A DNA stretch of 64,000 nucleotides from Segatella copri (GTDB lineage: Bacteria; Bacteroidota; Bacteroidia; Bacteroidales; Bacteroidaceae), in assembly GCF_019127135.1 (NCBI RefSeq), contig NZ_JAHOEA010000005.1, positions 36,259-100,258 of the forward strand, given 5' to 3'. The notes below the pieces were generated by a model. That model was not told where the DNA came from and ran no database searches. It saw only the letters and a list, made by a program, of their open reading frames with translations. This document shows, piece by piece, positions 47,938 to 54,594 of this stretch; within the stretch, counting starts at the first letter, position 1; every line of letters starts with the position of its first letter. The position numbers were made by a program, and so were the translations under genes.

Positions 47938-48327
47938 CTATGAGATATCTCTGTCGAGTAATTCTCTGGCCATCTGCTTAGCCTGCTCTCGCCACTCCTG
48001 GAATACCTGGTACTCTGTCTCGTGCTCCTTGTTGCCGTCGCCGTGGTTGCACAGGATGGCTTCGACATCGCCCTGACTGTACTTAGTACGAACCAGACCA
48101 TTCACGAACTGGCGATAGCTTGCCGACTCAGCTTCAATCTTAGTGGAGCCGTCAATCTCTGTGCCCTCGTAGCTGTATGCTGTCACTGTCTTACTATCGC
48201 CATCAGACTCCGACATTGTGGTGTCTGGGTGATAGTTTTCTACTTTCTGCTCACTCAGGAACAGAAGAAAATGCTTGCTGTCATATCTCAAGTATGACAT
48301 ACGGCAAAGATAAAATTTCTTGTGCAT
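47938..48327 (-). CDS. Hypothetical protein downstream of the DGR reverse transcriptase
   Basis: This 129-residue acidic protein has no recognised domain. The C-terminal half looks helical (YRQFVNGLVRTKYSQGDVEA, VFQEWREQAKQMARELLDRD), and the N-terminus is strand-like (YLRYDSKHFLLFLSEQKVEN). The ATG directly follows the RT stop (TAGATG), and a second ATG at 48300 is equally possible. It is the last gene of the DGR unit. It lies where accessory DGR genes can lie, but its acidic make-up does not resemble the basic four-helix Avd proteins, so no Avd call is made. Confidence 0.6.
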   Translation of the reverse strand: MHKKFYLCRMSYLRYDSKHFLLFLSEQKVENYHPDTTMSESDGDSKTVTAYSYEGTEIDGSTKIEAESASYRQFVNGLVRTKYSQGDVEAILCNHGDGNKEHETEYQVFQEWREQAKQMARELLDRDIS

Positions 48328-49203
48328 CTAGATAAACTTATAAAATTTCTTGCCAAACTTGTTGGTGAGTTCCGCTGCAACGGTATAGAAGCCCTTTTCC
48401 AGCAGTTCCCACTCCTTGCGTGCCTGGTCAACCAGAATATCTGAGCCAGTAAAGAGCCACCACGACTCAGGTTGCCAAACCGGTTCCTCAATCTCATCGC
48501 CATGTTCATCGAGTTGTCCTGTCTTCCGGACGTGATCGATGAAACGGAAGCGGATGGCGAGGCGGTCCTTAGGCACCTTCTTGGTGACTATGTGCTTGAC
48601 GCCCTGGTCGTCAACTTCTTCAACCTGCTCCATCTTGAAGTCGACTCTCGACTTATCTATCTTGTAATCCTCTATGAGGATGAGGAACTTGTCATAGTCC
48701 TCAATGTTTTGGCACAGGATATCGCCTGGATGCTTCTTCTGTGCCATGCTCATGCCCTCGAAGGGAACCTCTCCCTTGCGAGCCTTCACAATCTGACCAT
48801 ACTTTTTCATACCGATTTTATTTAATAAGTTTTTTGTATCTGCGTGTTTGGCTAGGCCAAGCCTGGATGCTGCCTTGCGCTGGATCTGTTCATCGCTAAG
48901 TCCACGTTTGCGCAATCTTGCCACCTGGGCACAGAGTGCCTGCTTGGTGCGCTTGCGCAAAAGGGCATGATCGGCAAAGATCTTCTGTCCACAGAAGTCT
49001 ATGCCGTCACATGTACGATGAATATTCCAACTTTTATTTATGCTCAGCTTCCAGTCTCTAGCCAAGTGCATGACTGCAAGCTCCGCCATAAGGCGTAAGA
49101 AGACCTTATCATCATGCATGATGAAGATATTGTCCATGAATCTATAATAATGTTTGAGCCCCTCGCGGCAAAAACGGTCGAAGCGCTCATTGAGGGATTT
49201 TAC
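48328..49203 (-). CDS. DGR reverse transcriptase, C-terminal part (shifted frame)
   Basis: This is the continuation of the RT in the -1 frame; the first in-frame ATG is at 49137, but homology-like sequence starts at the G tract. The junction reads VKSLNERFDRFCREGLKHYY and then RFMDNIFIMHDDK, where FMDN occupies the catalytic YxDD position (Asp268, Asn269 in the fused protein). The thumb follows, up to about ADTKNLLNKIG. Then comes a roughly 155-residue extension (PGDILCQNIEDYDKFLILIE, DRLAIRFRFIDHV, WWLFTGSDILVDQ) with a strand pattern resembling OB-fold nucleic-acid-binding proteins. Without frame fusion the enzyme lacks its catalytic half. Fused length is 535 residues. Confidence 0.85.
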   Translation of the reverse strand, partial: VKSLNERFDRFCREGLKHYYRFMDNIFIMHDDKVFLRLMAELAVMHLARDWKLSINKSWNIHRTCDGIDFCGQKIFADHALLRKRTKQALCAQVARLRKRGLSDEQIQRKAASRLGLAKHADTKNLLNKIGMKKYGQIVKARKGEVPFEGMSMAQKKHPGDILCQNIEDYDKFLILIEDYKIDKSRVDFKMEQVEEVDDQGVKHIVTKKVPKDRLAIRFRFIDHVRKTGQLDEHGDEIEEPVWQPESWWLFTGSDILVDQARKEWELLEKGFYTVAAELTNKFGKKFYKFI

Positions 49204-49934
49204 CCCCCCACATTTAAAACGATAGCTTGCTGCTCAGAGCGGCATGTGAGGAGCATGTCCGTGACGTAGCGAGCCTGCCAATAGCCGTGTTTTTCGGGGT
49301 CTTGGAGTATATCAAAACACCGCATGGCGAGATAGTCAAACCTCGCCAGAAACAGTTGTCCCAAAAGTTGTGTGAGCTTGACACCCAGCACTATGCCGTT
49401 GGCATAGCTGTCAACGACTTCGTCGATGAAAGCAAGCAACTTGCGGTCCTTGATATACAACCTGTACTCTCTCTTGAGCAAATTGTGCTCAACATGCTGG
49501 AAATAATGATGTATATCCATGGGCAAGCAATAGAATGTGTCTTGCTGTGGCGAGGTAAAGATGTCCTGCTTGATAATCTTGTAGAAGAAATGCGTGCCAC
49601 GCCCCTTGGTACCAGCTGGGCTGTTGAAAGGAATCTTGGCTCTCAACTTATCTTCACTGGTGTGCATGGCTGCATGCTGAATGACATGATCGCCAACAGG
49701 CAACTTATTGACTATGCGATGCTTGGGTTTTTCAACCGGCTTGGCCTCATAGTCTGATGTATGCCAAGTCTGATGGGTATAGGCATTTAGCAGGGCTTGA
49801 AGATTTGCCTCAAACTCTGCCTCAAATGCTTGAACAGAGAGACGGGACTTCTTGTGTCGGGAAAAATCAAAAAATGCTTCACGAAAATTTTGCAAAGTCT
49901 CCACCTCCTGTGAAATGTTGCCTAACCTCTTCAC
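49200..49934 (-). CDS. DGR reverse transcriptase, N-terminal part
   Basis: This 244-residue open frame encodes the fingers and start of the palm of a DGR-type reverse transcriptase. Such enzymes copy the TR RNA with random incorporation at adenines and drive replacement of VR. Visible motifs are KLPVGDHVIQHAAMHTSEDK (fingers), AGTKGRGTHFFYKI, Asp140 in CLPMDIHHYF (catalytic motif A) and LGVKLTQLLGQLFLARFDYL. The last corresponds to the DGR-type GxxxSQ block, here with Thr for Ser. The frame ends right after GTG GGG GGG at a TAA within the G tract, before the second catalytic motif. It starts 218 bp after TR. The break may reflect mutation, phase variation or -1 frameshifting. Confidence 0.9.
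   Translation of the reverse strand: MKRLGNISQEVETLQNFREAFFDFSRHKKSRLSVQAFEAEFEANLQALLNAYTHQTWHTSDYEAKPVEKPKHRIVNKLPVGDHVIQHAAMHTSEDKLRAKIPFNSPAGTKGRGTHFFYKIIKQDIFTSPQQDTFYCLPMDIHHYFQHVEHNLLKREYRLYIKDRKLLAFIDEVVDSYANGIVLGVKLTQLLGQLFLARFDYLAMRCFDILQDPEKHGYWQARYVTDMLLTCRSEQQAIVLNVGG
49203..49209 (-). repeat. G7 tract / candidate -1 slippery site in the RT gene
   Basis: The - strand reads GTG GGG GGG TAA in the N-terminal frame. The heptamer G GGG GGG has the X XXY YYZ layout with a stop codon as the next zero-frame codon. Slipping back one base gives GTA AAA TCC and continues the RT frame without a stop. An eighth G would also restore the frame. Confidence 0.85.
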
Positions 49935-50152
49935 TTGCTTTAAATTTTTATGTATATAAAAAAAGGTCGGTGTCTGATAAATGTCGGTGTCTGTGTCTGT
50001 TGTCTGCTTTTATGATGTCCTAACTTTCGACCGGATGACCCATTGTCATCATCTACTAGCTATTCTGCTAAAGTGTATGTTTTGCCATGAGGCAAGGCCT
50101 GACTCCCGAAATCACTGCAGCTAAGCAAACTAACCTGCAGTATCTTGTTAAG

Positions 50153-50273
50153 TTGAGGGCCGCACCGTAGTTCACATTGGAATCCGAGACAGCATTGTTC
50201 ACGTTGAGCGTCGAAAGACCGCATTGACCACCATTGTTAGCGTTGCCACCGCGAAGACACAGGCGAAAACCGG
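50153..50273 (-). repeat. DGR template repeat (TR)
   Basis: This 121-bp non-coding template is the donor for VR mutagenesis. Read on the - strand it has 23 adenines, 13 of which differ in VR, while all 98 other positions are identical to VR. It is AAC/AAT-rich, the usual TR layout that allows many residues without stops. The shared 16-bp block CTACGGTGCGGCCCTC near the downstream end (50155-50170) is a candidate IMH-like element. The last two differences lie beyond that block, so the exact end is uncertain. Confidence 0.93.
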
Positions 50274-50307
50274 CGCAGGAATCACAGCCTGGTTTGGAAA
50301 CCGCCTG

Positions 50308-50315
50308 CAAAGGTA
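50308..50315 (-). promoter_or_regulatory. -7 box upstream of TR and RT
   Basis: TACCTTTG on the - strand lies 35 bp before TR and after the terminator of the target gene. No TTG is found at -33. It would start a transcript near 50303 covering TR and then RT, giving the template RNA a short 5' leader of about 30 nt. Confidence 0.55.
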
Positions 50316-50351
50316 CTGAAAAAAATCGGAATGAAAGAATGTCAAAGAGCG

Positions 50352-50385
50352 AAATTTCAAAAAAAATCGACCGCCCAAGGGCGGT
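50352..50385 (-). terminator. Terminator between VR gene and TR
   Basis: ACCGCC (50380s side) pairs with GGCGGT around a 4-nt loop (arms 50370-50375 and 50380-50385), followed on the - strand by CGATTTTTTTT. It should end the structural transcript that includes the VR gene. Confidence 0.75.
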
Positions 50386-50415
50386 AGGGTTTGCTCGCTA
50401 CGCTCGCAGGGTGCT

Positions 50416-50458
50416 CAGGATTGTCCTTGGCTCCGCTTGGGAACCTTGGTCAATCCTG
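50416..50458 (-). repeat. Structured inverted repeat downstream of VR
   Basis: The outer arms CAGGATTG and CAATCCTG (50416-50423, 50451-50458) enclose an inner stem GGTTCC-CAAGC-GGAGCC (one G-T pair) on the - strand. It lies about 90 bp past VR, outside the coding sequence. It may be part of the mRNA end or a DNA hairpin used in retrohoming, as known for other DGR targets. Confidence 0.55.
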
Positions 50459-50494
50459 CTCACTCCTGCTCACGTCAGCACACCTCTGAACACT

Positions 50495-51919
50495 TTAGGC
50501 CGCCTCGTAATACACTGGTTCCAATGACCACTCGGATGCTGCTTCGCAGAGGGCCGCACCGTAGCGCACACTGGAACCCGAGACAGCACTGTACACGCTG
50601 AGCGACGAAAGACCGCATCGACCACCATCGTAAGCGTTGCCACCGCGAAGACACAGGCGAAAACCGGAAGTTGCTTTTGACGTATTCCAGAAATAACTAG
50701 TCGAATAGGTTGACTCTGTTGCACCAATCTGCGTACAGAAGTTCTCCAGATGTTCCATCGACCAGGTCTTGATAAATCCTTCACCGTCACCTGGTGACTT
50801 GCTCAACGCCTTCATGCCTGTAGCATTGCCGATAGTCCATGAGCCGTAAATAGACGGAGCGACCAGGTGGGTCATGGTCTTGTCACTATTCACCTGGCAG
50901 AACTCATCATCCATCATTCGCCAGAGATTGCCGAAGCCGTTCTTGTAACCGAAGAAACATGGAATCTTGGCATTATAGACCGTTTTGCCTGCATCATCCT
51001 TAACTGCATAGGTCGCTTCTCCACATGAATCACCAAGCTCTATGCCTGCACTCATTGGTGCAACTGGTCGCCAACCATTGTAGGTATCCCAGTTCGGCAT
51101 CTGCGTCAAGCCTGCTCCGAGTCCACCTTGGAAGAGGCCGTTGGCATCCTTGTTAGCATTGACTGCATCCTGATCATAATGAGTGCCGAAAATGACACTG
51201 AACAGAATTGCGACAATGGAAGTATGTCGCATGGTTGTGCAAAGCCAACCCTTGCCGTTCTTACGCGCTGCAGCTCTGAACTGCTCTGTAGTCATAGCGG
51301 TAGCAGGTCTGCCCAGCAACGTATTGTTCTTGCCATCATAGGTAGCATTGTTGTCGCCACCACGGTAGTTAGCTGCATCGTTGATGTAACTAACCAGGCG
51401 TCCGGTACTACGCTCAATAGTAGCGAAGCCAGCTGCAGAAATACTGCCGATTGGTATCTCAAGATTGTATTCACCTGGTATTGGCTTGATGCCAATCTGC
51501 TCATAGTGCAATCCGCCAATATCCTTGATGACAACGTAGAATTTACGTCCCCAGCCCCACTGGTAGTGACCCTCTGTACCATCCAGTCTTGCCGGTTCAC
51601 CAGTAGCATATCTGTGGTGATCCTTGCTGTCGAGCTTCCTACGGCTGTGGTCATTTTTGACCAAGTATGCGCCAAGTCCGAGGATGTATGGCAACTCCTT
51701 CAGCAATTCAAGTGAGCCAATGTATGATGCCGCCTTAGGCGTTGCGTTATTTGTGTCCCACACTCTTCCGCACCAGGCATGCTGACCTACAGCAAGGTCA
51801 GCCTTAAGCGCATCCATCCCGATGGTAGTGACATTGCCATTTTGATCTGTCAGCAGCACGCTCTGGTTGCTGTTGACTGTTGTGACTTTCGTCACGGAAT
51901 TGAATTTTTTACCTTCCAT
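50495..51919 (-). CDS. DGR target protein, C-type-lectin/FGE-like phage adhesin
   Basis: This 474-residue protein carries the variable surface of the phage. The N-terminus (1-60) is probably a short attachment part (SVTKVTTVNSNQSVLLTDQN). The C-terminal 250 residues have the formylglycine-generating-enzyme/C-lectin fold pattern known from DGR targets: GWLCTTMRHTSIVAILFSVI, then GYKNGFGNLWRMMDDEF and SGFRLCLRGGNA. All 11 varied residues lie in the last 45 residues, where the lectin fold displays its binding face. It is encoded 6 bp after the fibre-like gene, so it most likely sits at the fibre tip and binds the host surface. VR ends 16 residues before the stop. Confidence 0.9.
   Translation of the reverse strand: MEGKKFNSVTKVTTVNSNQSVLLTDQNGNVTTIGMDALKADLAVGQHAWCGRVWDTNNATPKAASYIGSLELLKELPYILGLGAYLVKNDHSRRKLDSKDHHRYATGEPARLDGTEGHYQWGWGRKFYVVIKDIGGLHYEQIGIKPIPGEYNLEIPIGSISAAGFATIERSTGRLVSYINDAANYRGGDNNATYDGKNNTLLGRPATAMTTEQFRAAARKNGKGWLCTTMRHTSIVAILFSVIFGTHYDQDAVNANKDANGLFQGGLGAGLTQMPNWDTYNGWRPVAPMSAGIELGDSCGEATYAVKDDAGKTVYNAKIPCFFGYKNGFGNLWRMMDDEFCQVNSDKTMTHLVAPSIYGSWTIGNATGMKALSKSPGDGEGFIKTWSMEHLENFCTQIGATESTYSTSYFWNTSKATSGFRLCLRGGNAYDGGRCGLSSLSVYSAVSGSSVRYGAALCEAASEWSLEPVYYEAA
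50547..50667 (-). repeat. DGR variable repeat (VR)
   Basis: This is the recipient repeat at the 3' end of the target gene, covering residues about 418-458 of 474. Compared with TR, 13 template adenines are changed, giving 11 amino-acid changes: N430Y, N431D, Q434R, T439S, N441S, N443Y, N444S, D448G, N450S, N452R and N458C. No other base differs. The pattern shows that at least one round of adenine-directed retrohoming has happened in this lineage. Confidence 0.93.
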
Positions 51920-51925
51920 TTCCAG

Positions 51926-53209
51926 CTATTCTAATTTTTGATTATTTTCTACATTACTAAATACCCATCTTGTATGACCAAAATTGTCCGTGCCGATGAG
52001 TTCATACCACCCATAAACTTCTATGGTAGTCTTTCTAGTGTGCGAATAACTCGTATCTGCCGGCACGAAGTCATCCTCTGTCTTCTCGCCCTTAAGTACC
52101 GTTGGCGGTGTATTGCGCGATATGATAGGATTGAAGACCACGATGCGCATGAATTCTCCTTCTTTCAGGTGCGGTAGGACAAAGGTACCCCAACCCCTGA
52201 TAAAAGAGCCATTGATGACACTAGTGCCATCAGTAACCGTATTTTCGTTGTATCTCAGTCTTCCGACAGAGACATCTCCAGAGACGCTGACATTCTGGAA
52301 TATGCCACCCTTGCAAACGAGATCGCCGTCCTTAGCTCTGAAGACAACATTTCCGTCCTTATCCTTCATCTCGATTGTTCGGACACCTAAATTTTCTACA
52401 ATCTGAAATTGCGATAAGATGAGATTGGCGACAACCATTTCAAAAGGGCTTCCAAGTCGCCAGTAGCCATTGTTGGTATCCTCGTCACTGCCTGGGTAAT
52501 TGGTTGCAGACTTGACGTGAGTCTTGATGCAGCTATAAAAACAGGAGTCGTAGAAGACAACATCCTTCCACTTCTCGCCTGCAGCACCTGCCTGGAAGCT
52601 GTAGCCCTTGCCGCATTTAGACCAAGACTGCGGTCCTCGAATTGTTGCTCCAGTCTCTCCCTTAGCTCCAGGTTCACCATCTTCAACGGTAATTATAGGT
52701 ACCTTATATGTATAGGATATCCCATCTACTCCAACTAATATGTCTAGCGCATCGTTGACTATAGTATTTTTTTCTATAGTTATCTGTAAGCGTCTCCCTT
52801 TTTTATATTTGACACTACGCATGCTGACGCCTGTAGTATCTTTGGTCAAGTCACAAGATACAATACAGTCTTTTTCCATGCCAGCTTCGAATGCCTGCAC
52901 GTCGATGCTATAAGATCCGACGAATTGAGACTTCTTGTGAACGATAGTCGACATGGATAGTTGTATGTTGATGGCATCCTTGCCGGCAGCACCATGGCAC
53001 ATCGGTGTGGACACCTTCTCACTTCCATCGGTGTAGTAGAAGTGTGTCCGGCTCCAGATATAGTAGCCCTTGCGCCACTGAGGAGCAGTTGTCTGCCAAC
53101 CCTCTGTCGGAGCTGTAGTCGGACTTGTTGACTCCGCATATTCCACGTCGGTATTGGATATGCCAACACCGACGCGGAGGAACTTAATCACTCTTGTGAT
53201 AACTGACAT
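51926..53209 (-). CDS. Tail-fibre-like protein with short collagen-like segment
   Basis: This is a 427-residue protein directly upstream of the DGR target. The N-terminal part repeats sandwich-type strands (WRKGYYIWSRTHFYYTDGSE). GEPGAKGETGATIRGPQ near residue 190 is a short collagen-like stretch, common in phage fibres. YDSCFYSCIKTHVKSATNYP is a chitin-binding or fibre-associated type block. The C-terminal half (VANLILSQFQIVENLGVRTI, KDKDGNVVFRAKDGDLVCKG) fits a trimeric fibre shaft. It probably forms the fibre that carries the variable adhesin. The partnership is inferred from order and 6-bp spacing. Confidence 0.7.
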   Translation of the reverse strand: MSVITRVIKFLRVGVGISNTDVEYAESTSPTTAPTEGWQTTAPQWRKGYYIWSRTHFYYTDGSEKVSTPMCHGAAGKDAINIQLSMSTIVHKKSQFVGSYSIDVQAFEAGMEKDCIVSCDLTKDTTGVSMRSVKYKKGRRLQITIEKNTIVNDALDILVGVDGISYTYKVPIITVEDGEPGAKGETGATIRGPQSWSKCGKGYSFQAGAAGEKWKDVVFYDSCFYSCIKTHVKSATNYPGSDEDTNNGYWRLGSPFEMVVANLILSQFQIVENLGVRTIEMKDKDGNVVFRAKDGDLVCKGGIFQNVSVSGDVSVGRLRYNENTVTDGTSVINGSFIRGWGTFVLPHLKEGEFMRIVVFNPIISRNTPPTVLKGEKTEDDFVPADTSYSHTRKTTIEVYGWYELIGTDNFGHTRWVFSNVENNQKLE

Positions 53210-53212
53210 AGG

Positions 53213-54307
53213 CTATTTAACGGATTGAATTGTTAATGCTACGTTGCTGTAACCTGCGTGTATGCAGTCTTCTCTCGTCACAGCGAAAGAACTCAACTGG
53301 ACAGTAGGCTTGCGTGCCGCTTCGGTATTGAGGACAACACCGGAACCGGATTTCAGCGTAAAATAAAATTTGGTATCCACCGCTTCTGACTTGCCTCTGA
53401 CAATCATGCGAGGTGTATAGGTCACAGTGCCATTACCTGCCTCGTCCTCGCTGATAGACTCATCAGCGGGTGTCGGGTTCGGCTCGATGTCATACGGATC
53501 CGACGCGTCGATGACTGTCTGGAAATCAAATCCCAACAGATTATCCTTGCCCATGGCTTTGTCATTGTAGACCTCTACCATGTACTCACGCGTGCAATCG
53601 ACCTCAGAAGCCTTAACAGTAATGGTCTTGCCGTTTGCTCCTGCTATCTGCTCCCAACCCGTGAGGCTGTTGGTGGCTCTGTACCACTTGTAATATAGCC
53701 CTGATGTCAGCGTCTCGTTGGCCAGCGTGGTTTTGGCTTCGAGTTGGCAGCTATCATCCTTGTCGTTGAGTACGAAGTTATGTGTGTCGTTAGCCGGAGC
53801 CTTGATGCTTACACGATACGCAACGCCTGTGTATGGTCCGACCGGTATCTCGTATACCGCCTGCACCTCATCGGTAATCTCCTGCTGGTTGGATCTCTCG
53901 GATACTTTGCCGACCATCTTGATGTTGATGGCAGTATAATTGGATGCCTTAACCAGGTTATTGCATATCTTCAGGCCCCAGTAGAACTGCGATGCACTGG
54001 GTCTGATAATCTCGAAGAGACCTTCGAAGAGACCGGTTGATTTGCCAGAGCTGTTGAACGGAATCTCCGTCTCGTTGAAAAAGAACTGCATGGAGACAGG
54101 TGTCGTGACACCATCAGCTGCTCTTGACGAGAGGACTACGAAGTAGAGCTTAGGCTGCGACTTCGAAAAGTCTGGATAGACGATGACGGTATCGCCGTTC
54201 TTCTGGTACTCCTGGTAGAGATCTCCATCCGGAGACTGGATAGACGGCGTGAAAGTGCCCATCTTCTGCAGGAACGTGATGTTGACCGATTTGCTAGCAC
54301 TACTCAT
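53213..54307 (-). CDS. Phage structural protein with Ig-like domain
   Basis: This 364-residue protein, between the fibre gene and a small gene, has no catalytic motif. Residues about 205-260 match an Ig-like pattern (LYYKWYRATNSLTGWEQI, then TITVKASEVDCTREYMVEVY). The other parts are beta-rich. Its start overlaps the preceding gene's stop by 8 bp and it is followed by the fibre gene after 3 bp. Ig-like domains often decorate phage tails and bind surface glycans weakly. A tail or fibre-base role is inferred from position. Confidence 0.65.
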   Translation of the reverse strand: MSSASKSVNITFLQKMGTFTPSIQSPDGDLYQEYQKNGDTVIVYPDFSKSQPKLYFVVLSSRAADGVTTPVSMQFFFNETEIPFNSSGKSTGLFEGLFEIIRPSASQFYWGLKICNNLVKASNYTAINIKMVGKVSERSNQQEITDEVQAVYEIPVGPYTGVAYRVSIKAPANDTHNFVLNDKDDSCQLEAKTTLANETLTSGLYYKWYRATNSLTGWEQIAGANGKTITVKASEVDCTREYMVEVYNDKAMGKDNLLGFDFQTVIDASDPYDIEPNPTPADESISEDEAGNGTVTYTPRMIVRGKSEAVDTKFYFTLKSGSGVVLNTEAARKPTVQLSSFAVTREDCIHAGYSNVALTIQSVK

Positions 54308-54575
54308 CGTTTGCCTCCTCTCTCATGATGAATCTGCTGTCCATAGCAACAGGCAGCTTGTTGCATACTTCGCCGTCCTGCTCCTTGCGGGCTGTCTTGC
54401 CGTCCATGGCGATAGCGCCAATCTTGGACAGCGTCTCCTCAAACACGATAGGATCCCCAAGCGGCAGGATGTCCTGGCACCAGAGAATGAAGTTGCCGTC
54501 TGGAAGTTCTGTTCTGTCCTCGGTCAGCTGGAGGAACTCCACTACCTTGCGGTTTGCCTTGATGTATCTTTCCAT
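54300..54575 (-). CDS. Small phage protein of unknown function
   Basis: This 91-residue soluble protein (MERYIKANRKVVEFLQLTED, FILWCQDILPLGDPIVFEET) has no recognised domain. It overlaps the next gene by 8 bp and lies 19 bp after the 383-residue gene, so it is within the structural operon. It could be a small tail component or chaperone; nothing in the sequence decides this. Confidence 0.6.
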   Translation of the reverse strand: MERYIKANRKVVEFLQLTEDRTELPDGNFILWCQDILPLGDPIVFEETLSKIGAIAMDGKTARKEQDGEVCNKLPVAMDSRFIMREEANDE

Positions 54576-54594
54576 ATTTTAATTAAAATGTTTA

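Noticed and set aside
47853..48101. 82-residue open frame on the - strand
   Set aside because: It overlaps the 129-residue gene in another frame, has a low-complexity Ser/Arg composition and runs through the terminator.
48305..48312. TATCTTTG box before the second ATG of the 129-residue gene
   Set aside because: It lies inside a tightly coupled gene with no upstream TTG or terminator; a chance match of a 6-base pattern is likely.
48328..49934. Retron or group II intron origin for the reverse transcriptase
   Set aside because: No msr/msd-like or intron structure was seen, while an adenine-mutated TR/VR pair and a lectin-type target gene are present, which define a DGR.
50068..50310. Open frame through TR with the same GFRLCLRGGNA motif as the target gene
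   Set aside because: It is TR read in the VR frame, as expected from the repeat. The downstream codons have no relation to a protein and TR acts as RNA template.
50386..50415. Direct GCTCGC repeats downstream of the target gene, considered as CRISPR-like or REP element
   Set aside because: Only two 6-bp copies separated by 3 bp; no array or spacers. No CRISPR array was seen anywhere in the window.
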